DNA of 64,000 nucleotides from Chelatococcus caeni (lineage in GTDB: Bacteria > Pseudomonadota > Alphaproteobacteria > Rhizobiales > Beijerinckiaceae). The stretch is from the NCBI RefSeq assembly GCF_014196925.1, contig NZ_JACIEN010000006.1, forward strand, positions 62,001-126,000. Direction: 5' to 3'. The notes under the pieces are model-generated. The model searched no databases. It saw only the letters and a list, made by a program, of their open reading frames with translations, and was not told the origin of the DNA. A program made the position numbers and the translations under genes. Below, in pieces: positions 1-13,353 of this stretch (position 1 is its first letter; each line of letters opens with the position of its first letter).

Positions 1-1771
1 GGCCCGTCACCTGCTGCAGGAGCTGGAAGGTGCGCTCGGAGGCGCGCGGGTCGCCGCTCGCAAGGCCCACATCGGCATCGACCACGCCGACGAGCGTCAA
101 TTGCGGGAAGTTGTGGCCCTTGGCGACCAGCTGGGTGCCGATGATGATGTCGGCCTCGCCAGCGGCGATGGCCTCGAGCTCGCGGCGCAGGCGCTCGACG
201 CCGCCCGGGAAGTCGCTCGACAGCGTGATGACGCGCGCATCCGGAAAATGCTCCACGACCTCCTCGGCGAGCCGCTCGACGCCCGGTCCGCAGGCGGCGA
301 GCGCATCCACCGTGCCGCATTCCGGGCAATTGTCCGGCCGCCGTTCCACATGGCCGCAATGGTGGCAGACGAGGGCGCGGCGAAAGCGGTGCTCCACCAG
401 CCAGGCCGAGCAGTTGGGGCACTGGAACCGGTGGCCGCAGCTGCGGCAGAGCGTCAAGGGCGCATAGCCGCGCCGGTTGAGGAAGAGCAGGCTCTGCTCG
501 CCGGCCGCGCGCGTCTCGCGCATGGCGGCAAGCAGCGGCGGCGACAGCCAGCGGCCGCGCTCGGGGGCCTTCTTGCGCATGTCGATGGCGCGCATCGTGG
601 GCAAGGTACGGCCGCCGAAGCGCTCGGGCAGCACGAGATGGCGATAACGCCCGCGAGCCGCGTTGACGCGCGTCTCGACCGACGGGGTGGCGGAGGCGAG
701 GACGACGGGCGCCTTGTCGATGCGCGCCCGCACGATGGCCATGTCGCGCGCGTGGTAGAGCGCGCCTTCCTCCTGCTTGTAGGCCTGCTCGTGCTCCTCG
801 TCGACGACGACGAGGCCGAGGTCGCTGAAGGGCAGGAAGAGGGCCGAGCGCGCCCCGGCGACCACCTTCACCTCGCCCGCGGCAATCGCCCGATGCAGGC
901 GCTCGCGCCTGCGGCCGGAGATGCCCGAATGCCATTCGGCCGGCGCCGTGCCGAAGCGGGCGGCGAAGCGGCCGAGGAACTGCGCCGTGAGCGCGATCTC
1001 GGGCATGAGGATCAGGGCCTGCCGGCCCTGCCGCAGGGCTTCGGCCACCGCCTCGAAATAGACCTCGGTCTTGCCGGAGCCGGTGACGCCCTCCACGAGC
1101 GTCACCGAGAAATTGCGCTCGGCAACGGCCGCACGCAGGGCCGCCGCGGCACGCTCCTGGTCCTGCGACAGCGCGGCCGGCGCATGCTCCGGGTCCGGCA
1201 GGCCCGCCACCGGTTCCGGCGGCAGGGCGACCGCCTCGAGCGTGCCGGTATCGACGAGGCCGTTGATCACGGCGAGGCTCACGCCGGCGCGCTCGGCGAG
1301 GTCCCCCTTGGGGTAGACGAGCCCGCCCTCGGCCGCGGCGATGACCCTGAGACGGGCCGCGGTCAGGCGCTCGGGAGGCTCGCCGGCGAGGCGCACGCCG
1401 ACGCGCACCTGTTCCGCCCGGTCCTCGCCCGGGATGCGCAGGGCAAGGCGCATGGCGAGCCCGAGCGGGGCGAGCGTGTACCAGGCGATCCAGTCGATCA
1501 GCCGGCGCAGGTCCTCGCCCATGGGCGGCACGTCCACCCGGCCGAGGACGCTCTTGAGATTGGCGCCGGCGCCCTCGCGCAGCGCCCAGACGACGCCGAC
1601 AGTCTGGCGCGGCCCGAGCGGCACGACGACGACGTCGCCCTCCGCCAGCGCCGCGCCGGCGGGCACGGCGTAGGAATAGGCCTTGTCGAGCGCCACGGGC
1701 ACGACGACGTCGGCGATGCGGCTTCCCGCCCGCCCCTCGTCGATCGCGCCGTTTTCGGAAGGCATGTCCAT
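1..1771 (-). CDS. priA: Primosomal protein N' (PriA helicase), C-terminus cut by window edge
   Basis: Superfamily 2 DNA helicase that reloads the replisome at collapsed forks. About 590 residues are present, in order: an N-terminal DNA-binding region, a Walker A motif read as GVTGSGKTE, the DEEH box (VVDEEHEQAYKQEE), and the family's zinc-binding cysteines as paired CxxC motifs (CRSCGH, CPNC, CHHCGH, CPECG). Roughly the last 140 residues of a usual 730-residue PriA lie beyond position 1. Three in-frame ATGs (1783, 1771, 1765) compete for the start and none has a strong ribosome binding site, so 1771 is a choice rather than proof. It is divergent from xerC, an arrangement familiar in Hyphomicrobiales. 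Confidence 0.95.
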   Translation of the reverse strand, partial: MDMPSENGAIDEGRAGSRIADVVVPVALDKAYSYAVPAGAALAEGDVVVVPLGPRQTVGVVWALREGAGANLKSVLGRVDVPPMGEDLRRLIDWIAWYTLAPLGLAMRLALRIPGEDRAEQVRVGVRLAGEPPERLTAARLRVIAAAEGGLVYPKGDLAERAGVSLAVINGLVDTGTLEAVALPPEPVAGLPDPEHAPAALSQDQERAAAALRAAVAERNFSVTLVEGVTGSGKTEVYFEAVAEALRQGRQALILMPEIALTAQFLGRFAARFGTAPAEWHSGISGRRRERLHRAIAAGEVKVVAGARSALFLPFSDLGLVVVDEEHEQAYKQEEGALYHARDMAIVRARIDKAPVVLASATPSVETRVNAARGRYRHLVLPERFGGRTLPTMRAIDMRKKAPERGRWLSPPLLAAMRETRAAGEQSLLFLNRRGYAPLTLCRSCGHRFQCPNCSAWLVEHRFRRALVCHHCGHVERRPDNCPECGTVDALAACGPGVERLAEEVVEHFPDARVITLSSDFPGGVERLRRELEAIAAGEADIIIGTQLVAKGHNFPQLTLVGVVDADVGLASGDPRASERTFQLLQQVTG

Positions 1772-1841
1772 GCGCCCTGGCATAACACCGATTCGCCCGC
1801 CTGTTCACGCGCCGTTAGGGCCGCCGGTGGATGCTTCCTCC

Positions 1842-2774
1842 ATGATCGACCTGCCCGACGACACCTTCCGCGCCTGCCAGTCGTGGCTCGCCCATCTTGC
1901 CGGCGAGCGGCGCCTGTCGCCGAAGACGCTGGAAGCCTATGGCCGCGACGCGCGCCAGTTCTTCACCTTCCTCACCGATCATCTCGGCGGACCGCCGACG
2001 CTCGACGCCATCGCGCGGCTGAAGCCGATGGACCTGCGCGCCTTCCTCGCCGCCCGCCGCGCGGCCGGTGTCACCGGGCGCTCGCTGATGCGCCAGCTCG
2101 CGGCGCTGCGCTCCTTCGCCCGGCATCTGGAACGCGCCGGCCTCGGCACGGCGTCCGCCTTCGTCGCCATGCGCGCGCCGAAGGTGTCGAAAGGCCTGCC
2201 CCGCCCGCTGACGGCCGAGGCCGCGCGCGCCGTGGCGGATGCCGACAGCCGCGCCGGCGAGGCGCGCGAGGGCTGGATCCTCGCACGTGACGCGGCCGTG
2301 ATGACCCTGCTCTACGGCTGCGGCCTGCGCATCTCCGAGGCGCTCGGCCTCAAGGGGACGGACGTCAAGGCGCTCGCGGCGGGCAGCCTCATCGTCACCG
2401 GCAAGGGCGGCAAGATGCGCGAGGTGCCGGTGCTGCCGCAGGTGGCGCGGGCGGTGGCGGACTATGTCGCCGCCTGCCCCTACCAGCTCAAGCCGGACGG
2501 ACCGCTCTTCGTCGGCGCCCGCGGCGGCCCGCTTTCGCCGCGCATCATCCAGCTCGCCATGGAGCGCCTGCGCGGCGCCCTCGGCCTGCCGGCGAGCGCG
2601 ACGCCGCACGCCCTGCGCCATTCCTTCGCCAGCCACCTGCTCGGCCGCGGTGGCGACCTGCGCGCCATCCAGGAACTGCTCGGCCACGCCTCGCTGTCGA
2701 CGACGCAGATCTACACCAAGGTCGACGCCACCCGGCTGCTCGCCGCCTACGACGCGGCGCACCCGCGGGCGTGA
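1842..2774 (+). CDS. xerC: Site-specific tyrosine recombinase XerC
   Basis: Resolves chromosome dimers at dif together with XerD. The 310-residue product has the N-terminal SAM-like core-binding domain (about 1-100) followed by the catalytic domain. Visible catalytic motifs are GCGLRISEAL with the first arginine, HALRHSFASHLL with the HxxR box, LGHASLSTTQIY with the third-box histidine, and the nucleophilic tyrosine in TQIYTKVD. The ATG at 1842 matches the family N-terminus; the open frame extends further upstream but that part overlaps the priA start region. This is the housekeeping Xer type rather than a phage integrase: length is standard and no island genes are adjacent. Confidence 0.93.
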   Translation: MIDLPDDTFRACQSWLAHLAGERRLSPKTLEAYGRDARQFFTFLTDHLGGPPTLDAIARLKPMDLRAFLAARRAAGVTGRSLMRQLAALRSFARHLERAGLGTASAFVAMRAPKVSKGLPRPLTAEAARAVADADSRAGEAREGWILARDAAVMTLLYGCGLRISEALGLKGTDVKALAAGSLIVTGKGGKMREVPVLPQVARAVADYVAACPYQLKPDGPLFVGARGGPLSPRIIQLAMERLRGALGLPASATPHALRHSFASHLLGRGGDLRAIQELLGHASLSTTQIYTKVDATRLLAAYDAAHPRA

Positions 2775-2896
2775 GGCTTTGCAACCGTGAGGCCCGGCAA
2801 CGAGAGGGCTCGGAGTGACGCTCCGGGTCCCCTTGTCGCTCGGCGCCATGCGCTTCGGCGCAGTTCTGCTGGCCTGTTGAGGCGCCATCTCCGGCC

Positions 2897-2984
2897 GTCA
2901 TGCCCGCGCTCGTCGCGGGCATTCACGCCCTGTCACGATGTGCAACGTCTGGGCGTGGATGGCCGGGACAAGCCCGGCCATGAC
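2897..2984 (+). repeat. Palindromic repeat unit, isolated copy (REP-like)
   Basis: The 300-base gap between xerC and lpd holds one complete two-palindrome unit and no gene. The first palindrome has arms ATGCCCGCG and CGCGGGCAT around a five-base loop; the second has ATGGCCGGG and CCCGGCCAT. It is the reverse orientation of the units arrayed at 49983-50665. It lies downstream of both convergent transcripts, where such elements can act as transcription barriers. The rest of the gap shows nothing recognisable. Confidence 0.8.
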
Positions 2985-3074
2985 GGTGGCGAGGGTCGGC
3001 TCCTCCGCTCTCACGTATGAACAGCGGACGGTCGGGCGGGAGCGGAAAGCCGCCGTCCCGACCGGGCGCCGCGC

Positions 3075-4475
<1,401 letters not shown>

Positions 4476-4496
4476 GGGGCGGGCTCCGTGTGAGAC

Positions 4497-4523
4497 GTCA
4501 TGGCCGGGTCACCCCGGCCATCG
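4497..4523. repeat. Half palindromic element between odhB and lpd
   Basis: Reads GTCATGGCCGGG, a short loop, then CCCCGGCCATC. It matches one arm-pair of the 145-base repeat seen at 49983-50665. In the transcript of the operon it would fold into a stable hairpin just downstream of odhB. Confidence 0.6.
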
Positions 4524-4576
4524 ATGCGTCCCGATCGAGCGAGAGAGAATCCGGCGGAATGCCGGGCGGGGAGGGA

Positions 4577-5809
<1,233 letters not shown>

Positions 5810-5856
5810 GATCTTCGTTTTCGTCTCTAGGCCACGCGGCCGGGTTGAAAGGGCGG

Positions 5857-5878
5857 GGGGCGGCCGTGCCGCCGCCCC
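5857..5878 (-). other. Stem-loop in the sucA-odhB gap
   Basis: Perfect 8-base arms GGGGCGGC and GCCGCCCC around a six-base loop, immediately after the sucA stop codon. There is no T-run on the minus strand, so it is more likely an mRNA processing or stability element than an intrinsic terminator. Confidence 0.5.
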
Positions 5879-5882
5879 GGCG

Positions 5883-8843
5883 TTACGCGGCGAAGGCCTC
5901 GTCGAGGAAGGCCTGCAGCTGGGCGAGGTGCTTCGACATCAGGCCCGTGGCGGTGGCGGCGGAGGCCGCCCGGCCGACGTAGCGCGGACGCTTCACCTTG
6001 GAGCCGGCATGGTCAAGCACCCACTCGAGATAGGGCTCGACGAAGGTCCAGGCGCCCATGTTCTTCGGCTCTTCCTGGCACCAGACCACCTCGGCGCGCG
6101 GGAAGCGCTGCAGCTCGGTGGCCAGCGACTTGGCCGGGAACGGGTAGAGCTGCTCGGCCCGGAGCAGGTAGACGTCGTCGATGCCGCGCTTCTCGCGCTC
6201 CTCGTAGAGATCGTAGTAGACCTTGCCCGAGCACAGCACGACGCGGCGGATCTTGTCGTCCTTGACGAGCTTGATCGCCTCGCCCGACAGCCGCTCGGCG
6301 TCGTCCTTGAGGATGCGGTGGAAGGTCGTGCCCTCGCCGAGCTCCGCGAGGCTCGACACGCAGCGCTTGTGGCGCAGCAGCGACTTCGGCGTCATCAGGA
6401 CGAGCGGCTTGCGGAAGTCGCGCTTGAGCTGCCGGCGCAGGATGTGGAAGTAGTTCGCCGGCGTCGTGCAGTTGGCGACCTGCATGTTGTCCTCGGCGCA
6501 CATCTGCAGGTAGCGCTCGAGGCGGGCGGAGGAGTGCTCCGGACCCTGGCCCTCATAGCCGTGCGGCAGCAGGAGCACGAGGCCCGACATGCGCAGCCAC
6601 TTGCGCTCGCCGGAGGAGATGAACTGGTCGACGACCACCTGCGCGCCGTTGGCGAAGTCGCCGAACTGCGCCTCCCACAGCGTCAGCGCATTGGGCTCCG
6701 ACAGGGTGTAGCCGTATTCGAAGCCGAGCACGGCCTCTTCCGAGAGCATCGAGTTGATGACCTCGTAGCGGGCCTGGCCCTCGCGGATGTTGTTGAGGGG
6801 CGTGTAGCGGTCCTCGTTCTCCTGGTCGACGAGCACGGAATGGCGCTGGCTGAAGGTGCCGCGCTCGCTGTCCTGGCCGGACAGGCGCACGGGATGCCCT
6901 TCGAGCACGAGCGAGCCGAAGGCGAGCGCCTCGCCGGTCGCCCAGTCGATGCCCTCTCCGGTCTCGATCATCTTGCGGCGGTTGTCGAGGAAGCGCTTGA
7001 TCGTGCGGTGCACGTTGAAGCCGTCCGGCACGTCGCAGATGCGCTCGCCGATCGTCTTCAGCGTGTCGACGGCCACGCCCGAGGCGCCGCGGCGCGGATC
7101 GTCCGCATCCTCGCGCACGGCCTTGAGGCCGGACCAGCGCCCGTCCAGCCAGTCGGCCTTGTTGGGCTTGTAGGCCTGGGCCGCCTCGAACTCGGTGTCG
7201 AGCTTGGCACGCCACTGCTCGCGCGCCTCGTCGACCTCGGCCTGGGTGACGACCTTCTCGTCGACGAGCTTCTTGGCGTAGATCTCCAGCGTCGAGGGAT
7301 GCTGGCGGATCTTCTTGTACATCAGCGGCTGGGTGAAAGCCGGCTCGTCGCCCTCGTTATGGCCGAAGCGACGGTAGCAGAACATGTCGATGACGACCGG
7401 CTTGTGGAACTTCTGCCGGAACTCCGTCGCGATCTTGGCGGCGAAGGTCACCGCCTCCGGGTCGTCGCCGTTGACGTGGAAGACCGGCGCCTCGACCATC
7501 TTCGCCACGTCGGACGGATAGGGCGAGGAGCGCGAGTAGCGCGGGTTCGTCGTGAAGCCGATCTGGTTGTTGATGATGAAGTGCAGCGAGCCGCCGGTGC
7601 GGTGGCCCTTGAGGCCGGAGAGGCCGAGGCACTCGGCCACCACGCCCTGGCCGGCGAAGGCCGCATCGCCGTGGATGAGGAGCGGCAACACCTTGGAGCG
7701 CTCGACCGTGTCGCCGAGCTGGTCCTGCTTGGCGCGCACCTTGCCGAGCACGACGGGATCGACGATCTCGAGATGCGAGGGATTGGCGGTGAGCGACAGG
7801 TGCACCTTGTTGCCGTCGAACTCGCGGTCGGCCGAGGCGCCGAGGTGGTACTTCACGTCACCCGAGCCTTCCACGTCGTCCGGGGCGAACGAGCCGCCCT
7901 TGAACTCGTGGAAGATGGCGCGGTGCGGCTTGCCCATCACCTGGGCGAGCACGTTGAGGCGGCCGCGGTGGGCCATGCCGAAGACGATGTCCTCGACGCC
8001 GAGCGCGCCGCCGCGCTTGATGATCTGCTCCAGCGCCGGGATGATCGCCTCGCTGCCGTCGAGGCCGAAGCGCTTGGTGCCGGTGTACTTGATGTCGAGG
8101 AACTTCTCGAAGCCCTCGGCCTCGATGAGCTTGTTGAGGATCGCCCGCTTGCCGCGGTCGGTGAAGGCGATCTCCTTGTCCGGCCCCTCGATGCGCTCCT
8201 GGATCCACGCCTTCTCGGTCGGGTCCGAGATGTGCATGAACTCGACGCCGAGCGTCTGGCAGTAGGTGCGGCGCAGGATCGAGAGCATCTGGTTGATGGT
8301 CGCGAACTCGAGGCCGAGCACGTTGTCGATGAAGATCGGCCGGTCGTAGTCGGCTTCCGTGAAGCCGTAGGTCGCCGGATGCAGCTCCTCGTGGTCCTTG
8401 CGCGGCTCGATGGCCAGCGGGTCGAGGTCGGCGTGCAGGTGGCCGCGCATGCGGTAGGCGCGGATCATCATGAGGGCGCGCACGGAATCGCGCGTCGCCT
8501 GCAGCACCTGCGCCTCGGACAGCTCGACGCCGGCCTTCTGCGCCTTGGCCTTGATCTTGTCGCCGACGGCCTTGTCGACCGGCGCCCAGTTGCCGTCGAG
8601 CGCCGAGACGAGCTCCCCGTTGAGCGGCACGGGCCAGTGCGGCTTCTTCCAGGATGCTCCCCGCGCGTTCTTCGTGATCAGCGCGGCATCGTCCTTGAGG
8701 CCTGCGAAGAACGTCTGCCACTCGGCATCGACCGAGGTCGGGTTCTGCTGGTAGCGGGCGTACAGCTCCTCGATGTAGGCGGCATTGCCGCCGTAGAGGA
8801 ACGAGGTTTGGGCGAAGAGATCGTTGGCGTCCTGGCGTGCCAT
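5883..8843 (-). CDS. sucA: 2-oxoglutarate dehydrogenase E1 component
   Basis: Thiamine-diphosphate enzyme that decarboxylates 2-oxoglutarate and loads succinyl onto the E2 lipoate. At 986 residues it is full length for alphaproteobacterial SucA. The N-terminal [15 protein letters not shown] segment is the E2-interacting extension. The core contains [24 protein letters not shown] and the later [14 protein letters not shown], all conserved in this E1 family. The ATG at 8843 gives the expected N-terminus ([10 protein letters not shown]). It sits between sucD and odhB, with a long 203-base leader that holds several stem-loops. Confidence 0.98.
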   Translation of the reverse strand: MARQDANDLFAQTSFLYGGNAAYIEELYARYQQNPTSVDAEWQTFFAGLKDDAALITKNARGASWKKPHWPVPLNGELVSALDGNWAPVDKAVGDKIKAKAQKAGVELSEAQVLQATRDSVRALMMIRAYRMRGHLHADLDPLAIEPRKDHEELHPATYGFTEADYDRPIFIDNVLGLEFATINQMLSILRRTYCQTLGVEFMHISDPTEKAWIQERIEGPDKEIAFTDRGKRAILNKLIEAEGFEKFLDIKYTGTKRFGLDGSEAIIPALEQIIKRGGALGVEDIVFGMAHRGRLNVLAQVMGKPHRAIFHEFKGGSFAPDDVEGSGDVKYHLGASADREFDGNKVHLSLTANPSHLEIVDPVVLGKVRAKQDQLGDTVERSKVLPLLIHGDAAFAGQGVVAECLGLSGLKGHRTGGSLHFIINNQIGFTTNPRYSRSSPYPSDVAKMVEAPVFHVNGDDPEAVTFAAKIATEFRQKFHKPVVIDMFCYRRFGHNEGDEPAFTQPLMYKKIRQHPSTLEIYAKKLVDEKVVTQAEVDEAREQWRAKLDTEFEAAQAYKPNKADWLDGRWSGLKAVREDADDPRRGASGVAVDTLKTIGERICDVPDGFNVHRTIKRFLDNRRKMIETGEGIDWATGEALAFGSLVLEGHPVRLSGQDSERGTFSQRHSVLVDQENEDRYTPLNNIREGQARYEVINSMLSEEAVLGFEYGYTLSEPNALTLWEAQFGDFANGAQVVVDQFISSGERKWLRMSGLVLLLPHGYEGQGPEHSSARLERYLQMCAEDNMQVANCTTPANYFHILRRQLKRDFRKPLVLMTPKSLLRHKRCVSSLAELGEGTTFHRILKDDAERLSGEAIKLVKDDKIRRVVLCSGKVYYDLYEEREKRGIDDVYLLRAEQLYPFPAKSLATELQRFPRAEVVWCQEEPKNMGAWTFVEPYLEWVLDHAGSKVKRPRYVGRAASAATATGLMSKHLAQLQAFLDEAFAA

Positions 8844-8892
8844 TGGTCCTGGTCCTGCCGGAACCTTCGAGGAGGATCCTCGACGGATGTCA

Positions 8893-9038
8893 GGGCCGGT
8901 TGCCCGGCCCCGGATCCGCAGCCTCCGGTTGGGCTGCGGATGGTGGGAGGACCGCCCAAGAGCGGTCCGAGAGTGGCGAAATCAAGTCGAACCTTATGAA
9001 CGATGCGTGAGCAAAAGGTTGCCGTCGCCCACGCATCG
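8893..9038 (-). other. Cluster of four stem-loops between sucD and sucA
   Basis: Four perfect inverted repeats stand one after another: 8893-8899 with 8904-8910 (GGGCCGG/CCGGCCC), 8914-8923 with 8932-8941 (ATCCGCAGCC/GGCTGCGGAT), 8949-8955 with 8962-8968 (GGACCGC/GCGGTCC), and 9001-9009 with 9030-9038 (CGATGCGTG/CACGCATCG). None has a run of T after it on the minus strand. They fill most of the longest gap in the operon. A role in mRNA processing, segment stability or attenuation of sucA is inference. Confidence 0.55.
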
Positions 9039-9046
9039 CCGCTTCG

Positions 9047-9931
9047 TCAGCCCTTGAGGACCTCGACGAGGGTCTTGCCGAGCCGCGCCGGGGAGGGCGA
9101 CACGCGGATGCCCGCCGCCTCCATGGCCGCGATCTTGTCCTCGGCGCCGCCCTTGCCGCCGGAGATGATGGCGCCGGCATGGCCCATGCGGCGGCCGGGC
9201 GGGGCGGTGCGGCCCGCGATGAAGCCGACCATCGGCTTCTTGCGGCCCTTCTTCGCCTCGGCCTTGAGGAACTCGGCGGCCTCCTCCTCGGCCGAGCCGC
9301 CGATCTCGCCGATCATGATGATCGACTCGGTCTTGGGATCGGAGAGGAACAGGTCGAGCACCTCGATGAACTCGGTGCCCTTCACCGGGTCGCCGCCGAT
9401 GCCCACGGCCGAGGTCTGGCCGAGGCCTTCCTGCGTCGTCTGGAACACGGCCTCATAGGTCAGCGTGCCGGAGCGCGAGACGATGCCGACGTTGCCGGGG
9501 CGGAAGATGTTGCCCGGCATGATGCCGATCTTCGATTCGCCCGCCGTCACCACGCCCGGGCAGTTCGGCCCGATGAGGCGCGACTGCGAGCCGGAGAGGG
9601 CGCGCTTGACCTTCACCATGTCGAGCACCGGGATGCCCTCGGTGATGCAGACGATGAGCGGGATCTCGGCCGCGATCGCCTCGCAGATGGCGTCGGCCGC
9701 ACCCGCCGGCGGCACGTAGATGACGGAGGCGTCGGCGCCCGTCTTCTCGCGCGCCTCGGCCACCGTGTCGAACACGGGCAGGCCGAGATGCGTCGAGCCG
9801 CCTTTGCCCGGCGAGGTGCCGCCGACCATCTTGGTGCCGTAGGCGATGGCCTGTTCGGAGTGGAAGGTGCCGTTCTTGCCGGTGAAGCCCTGGCAGATGA
9901 CCTTGGTGTTCTTGTCGATGAGGATGGACAT
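9047..9931 (-). CDS. sucD: Succinyl-CoA synthetase alpha subunit
   Basis: ADP-forming succinyl-CoA ligase alpha chain, which binds CoA and carries the phosphohistidine. The 294-residue product opens with the CoA-binding Rossmann fold ([18 protein letters not shown]), includes [13 protein letters not shown] and IGPNCPGVV, and has the phosphorylated histidine in RRMGHAGAI (about H251). The start codon overlaps the stop codon of the upstream 74-residue membrane protein gene (ATGA), so sucD translation is probably coupled to that small gene rather than directly to sucC as in most relatives. Confidence 0.97.
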   Translation of the reverse strand: MSILIDKNTKVICQGFTGKNGTFHSEQAIAYGTKMVGGTSPGKGGSTHLGLPVFDTVAEAREKTGADASVIYVPPAGAADAICEAIAAEIPLIVCITEGIPVLDMVKVKRALSGSQSRLIGPNCPGVVTAGESKIGIMPGNIFRPGNVGIVSRSGTLTYEAVFQTTQEGLGQTSAVGIGGDPVKGTEFIEVLDLFLSDPKTESIIMIGEIGGSAEEEAAEFLKAEAKKGRKKPMVGFIAGRTAPPGRRMGHAGAIISGGKGGAEDKIAAMEAAGIRVSPSPARLGKTLVEVLKG

Positions 9932-10155
9932 CAGGCGCTCCTGGATTCGAGAAGCTTTCGAATCTCGACTAGATTCGCGGCCATCTCTTTGTTTGCGGCT
10001 AGCAACTCTCGGCTCATGCTCATGTATTCATCGAGGTGCTTTGCGGGGTTATTGCCCCACCGGCTTATGGCGAAATACACGAGGAAGAATACGAGCCCGA
10101 AGCTCACCGTTAGGATCGGAATTAGAACCGCGTTTGATAGATTGAGATTGAGCAT
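9931..10155 (-). CDS. Small single-span membrane protein between sucC and sucD
   Basis: A 74-residue product not assignable to a known family. Residues about 8-30 form one strongly hydrophobic helix ([20 protein letters not shown]), followed by a charged segment that could form a short amphipathic or coiled helix ([20 protein letters not shown]). The gene starts 11 bases after the sucC stop, has a good ribosome binding site (GAGAGG about seven bases before ATG), and its TGA overlaps the sucD ATG. Its base composition is visibly more AT-rich than its neighbours. The tight fit and coupling argue for a real, translated gene; its function is unknown. A membrane anchor or regulator for succinyl-CoA synthetase is conceivable but untested. 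Confidence 0.75.
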   Translation of the reverse strand: MLNLNLSNAVLIPILTVSFGLVFFLVYFAISRWGNNPAKHLDEYMSMSRELLAANKEMAANLVEIRKLLESRSA

Positions 10156-10166
10156 GGAACTGCCTC

Positions 10167-11360
<1,194 letters not shown>

Positions 11361-11425
11361 GCGATTCCTCCGCGTCATGCCCGCTTGGGGGCACCCGCGC
11401 GCTCATGGCGCGGCGCTGGAAACGG

Positions 11426-11450
11426 CGATGGCCGGGCGAGCCGGCCATCG
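11426..11450. repeat. Half palindromic element between mdh and sucC
   Basis: Perfect ten-base arms CGATGGCCGG and CCGGCCATCG around a five-base loop, just after the mdh stop. It is a variant of one palindrome of the 145-base repeat. In the mdh-suc transcript it would be a 3' stabilising or processing hairpin. Confidence 0.6.
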
Positions 11451-11460
11451 GATTGACGGG

Positions 11461-12441
<981 letters not shown>

Positions 12442-12469
12442 TCAGTTCGAGGAGGGGACGCATCCCGGA

Positions 12470-12481
12470 AAACCGCGGTTT
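12470..12481. promoter_or_regulatory. Perfect palindrome upstream of mdh
   Basis: AAACCGCGGTTT, a 12-base perfect palindrome about 45-55 bases before the mdh start codon. A regulator binding site is plausible from position and symmetry; no protein can be assigned. Confidence 0.35.
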
Positions 12482-12654
12482 CTTTGACTCAAACGGGGTT
12501 CTGCTTCAAGACGTGCAAAACCCGCCGCGGTGATGGCCTTTGCCGCCAGGGCCGTTCGCACCCACTGGCCCCGGCGGCGAAAAGAAAGATGGTGCAAGGG
12601 CTTGGCGATTTCCAGCGGCCCATGGCCCGGGCCTGCCGCCCGCCGAGTCTTTTT

Positions 12655-12678
12655 GTTACAGTTTTCAGATATTGTAAC
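12655..12678. promoter_or_regulatory. AT-rich dyad upstream of the mdh operon
   Basis: GTTACA and TGTAAC arms separated by 12 bases, inside an AT-rich island of an otherwise GC-rich gap. The TetR gene ends just downstream on the plus-strand coordinate axis, so self-recognition by that TetR protein is one possibility. Promoter elements for mdh may also fall here. Confidence 0.4.
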
Positions 12679-12729
12679 TCGAAGGAGGCCCGGCTCCCCG
12701 CCGGGGCTCGCCGGCGCGTCGGAGCGCGC

Positions 12730-13353
12730 TCATACGTAGCCGGCTTTGAGAGCCCGGAGCGCGACGCGCATGATCGTCGCCAGCCGCTCCTCCAGCATGT
12801 CGCGCGGGCGCTCCGTATCGAGCTTGACCGCCGTCGGGTGGGTGAAGCGGAAGAGGATGTCGGTGAGGAAGGTCAGCGCCTGCTCGCGGTCCTTCGGGTT
12901 GAAGGCGCCGGTCGCCAGCCCCTCGTCGACCACGCGGCCGACGAACATGCGCACCCGGCCGCGGTGGCGCCGGGCGACGCCGCGGTTCGCCTCGGCGGCG
13001 GCGACGAAGAGGTCGAAGATCGGCGGGTCGTTCTCGGCGAGGTCGCGATAGTCGCGCGCGAGCGCGAGGATGAGCCGCTCCAGCTTGTCGTCCGCCGGGT
13101 CCGGCGCGCTCGCGACGTCGGCGAGGAAGGTCTCGACCGGGCGCAGGGCCGCCTGCACGACGGCGTCGAGCAGGTCGCGCTTGGAGGGGAAGTAGCGGTA
13201 GACATTGGCATGCGTCATGCCCGCTTCCTGGGCGACGCCGACGACCGTGACGCGCGTCGCCCCGAGGCGGCGCACATGCTCGGCCGCGATGTCGAGCAGC
13301 CGCACGTCCGCCGTCTGCGGCGTCGTGCGGGCTGCCCGGCGCGGGGCGCTCAT
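12730..13353 (-). CDS. TetR/AcrR-family transcriptional regulator
   Basis: A 207-residue regulator. The N-terminal helix-turn-helix spans about residues 20-65 and shows the TetR pattern TRVTVVGVAQEAGM then THANVYRYFPSKRDLL. The C-terminal ligand-binding half is not diagnostic of a ligand. Its ATG overlaps the zapE stop codon (ATGA), so the two are translated from one transcript. The adjacent AT-rich dyad at 12655-12678 is a possible operator. Partner genes and inducer are unknown. Confidence 0.88.
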   Translation of the reverse strand: MSAPRRAARTTPQTADVRLLDIAAEHVRRLGATRVTVVGVAQEAGMTHANVYRYFPSKRDLLDAVVQAALRPVETFLADVASAPDPADDKLERLILALARDYRDLAENDPPIFDLFVAAAEANRGVARRHRGRVRMFVGRVVDEGLATGAFNPKDREQALTFLTDILFRFTHPTAVKLDTERPRDMLEERLATIMRVALRALKAGYV

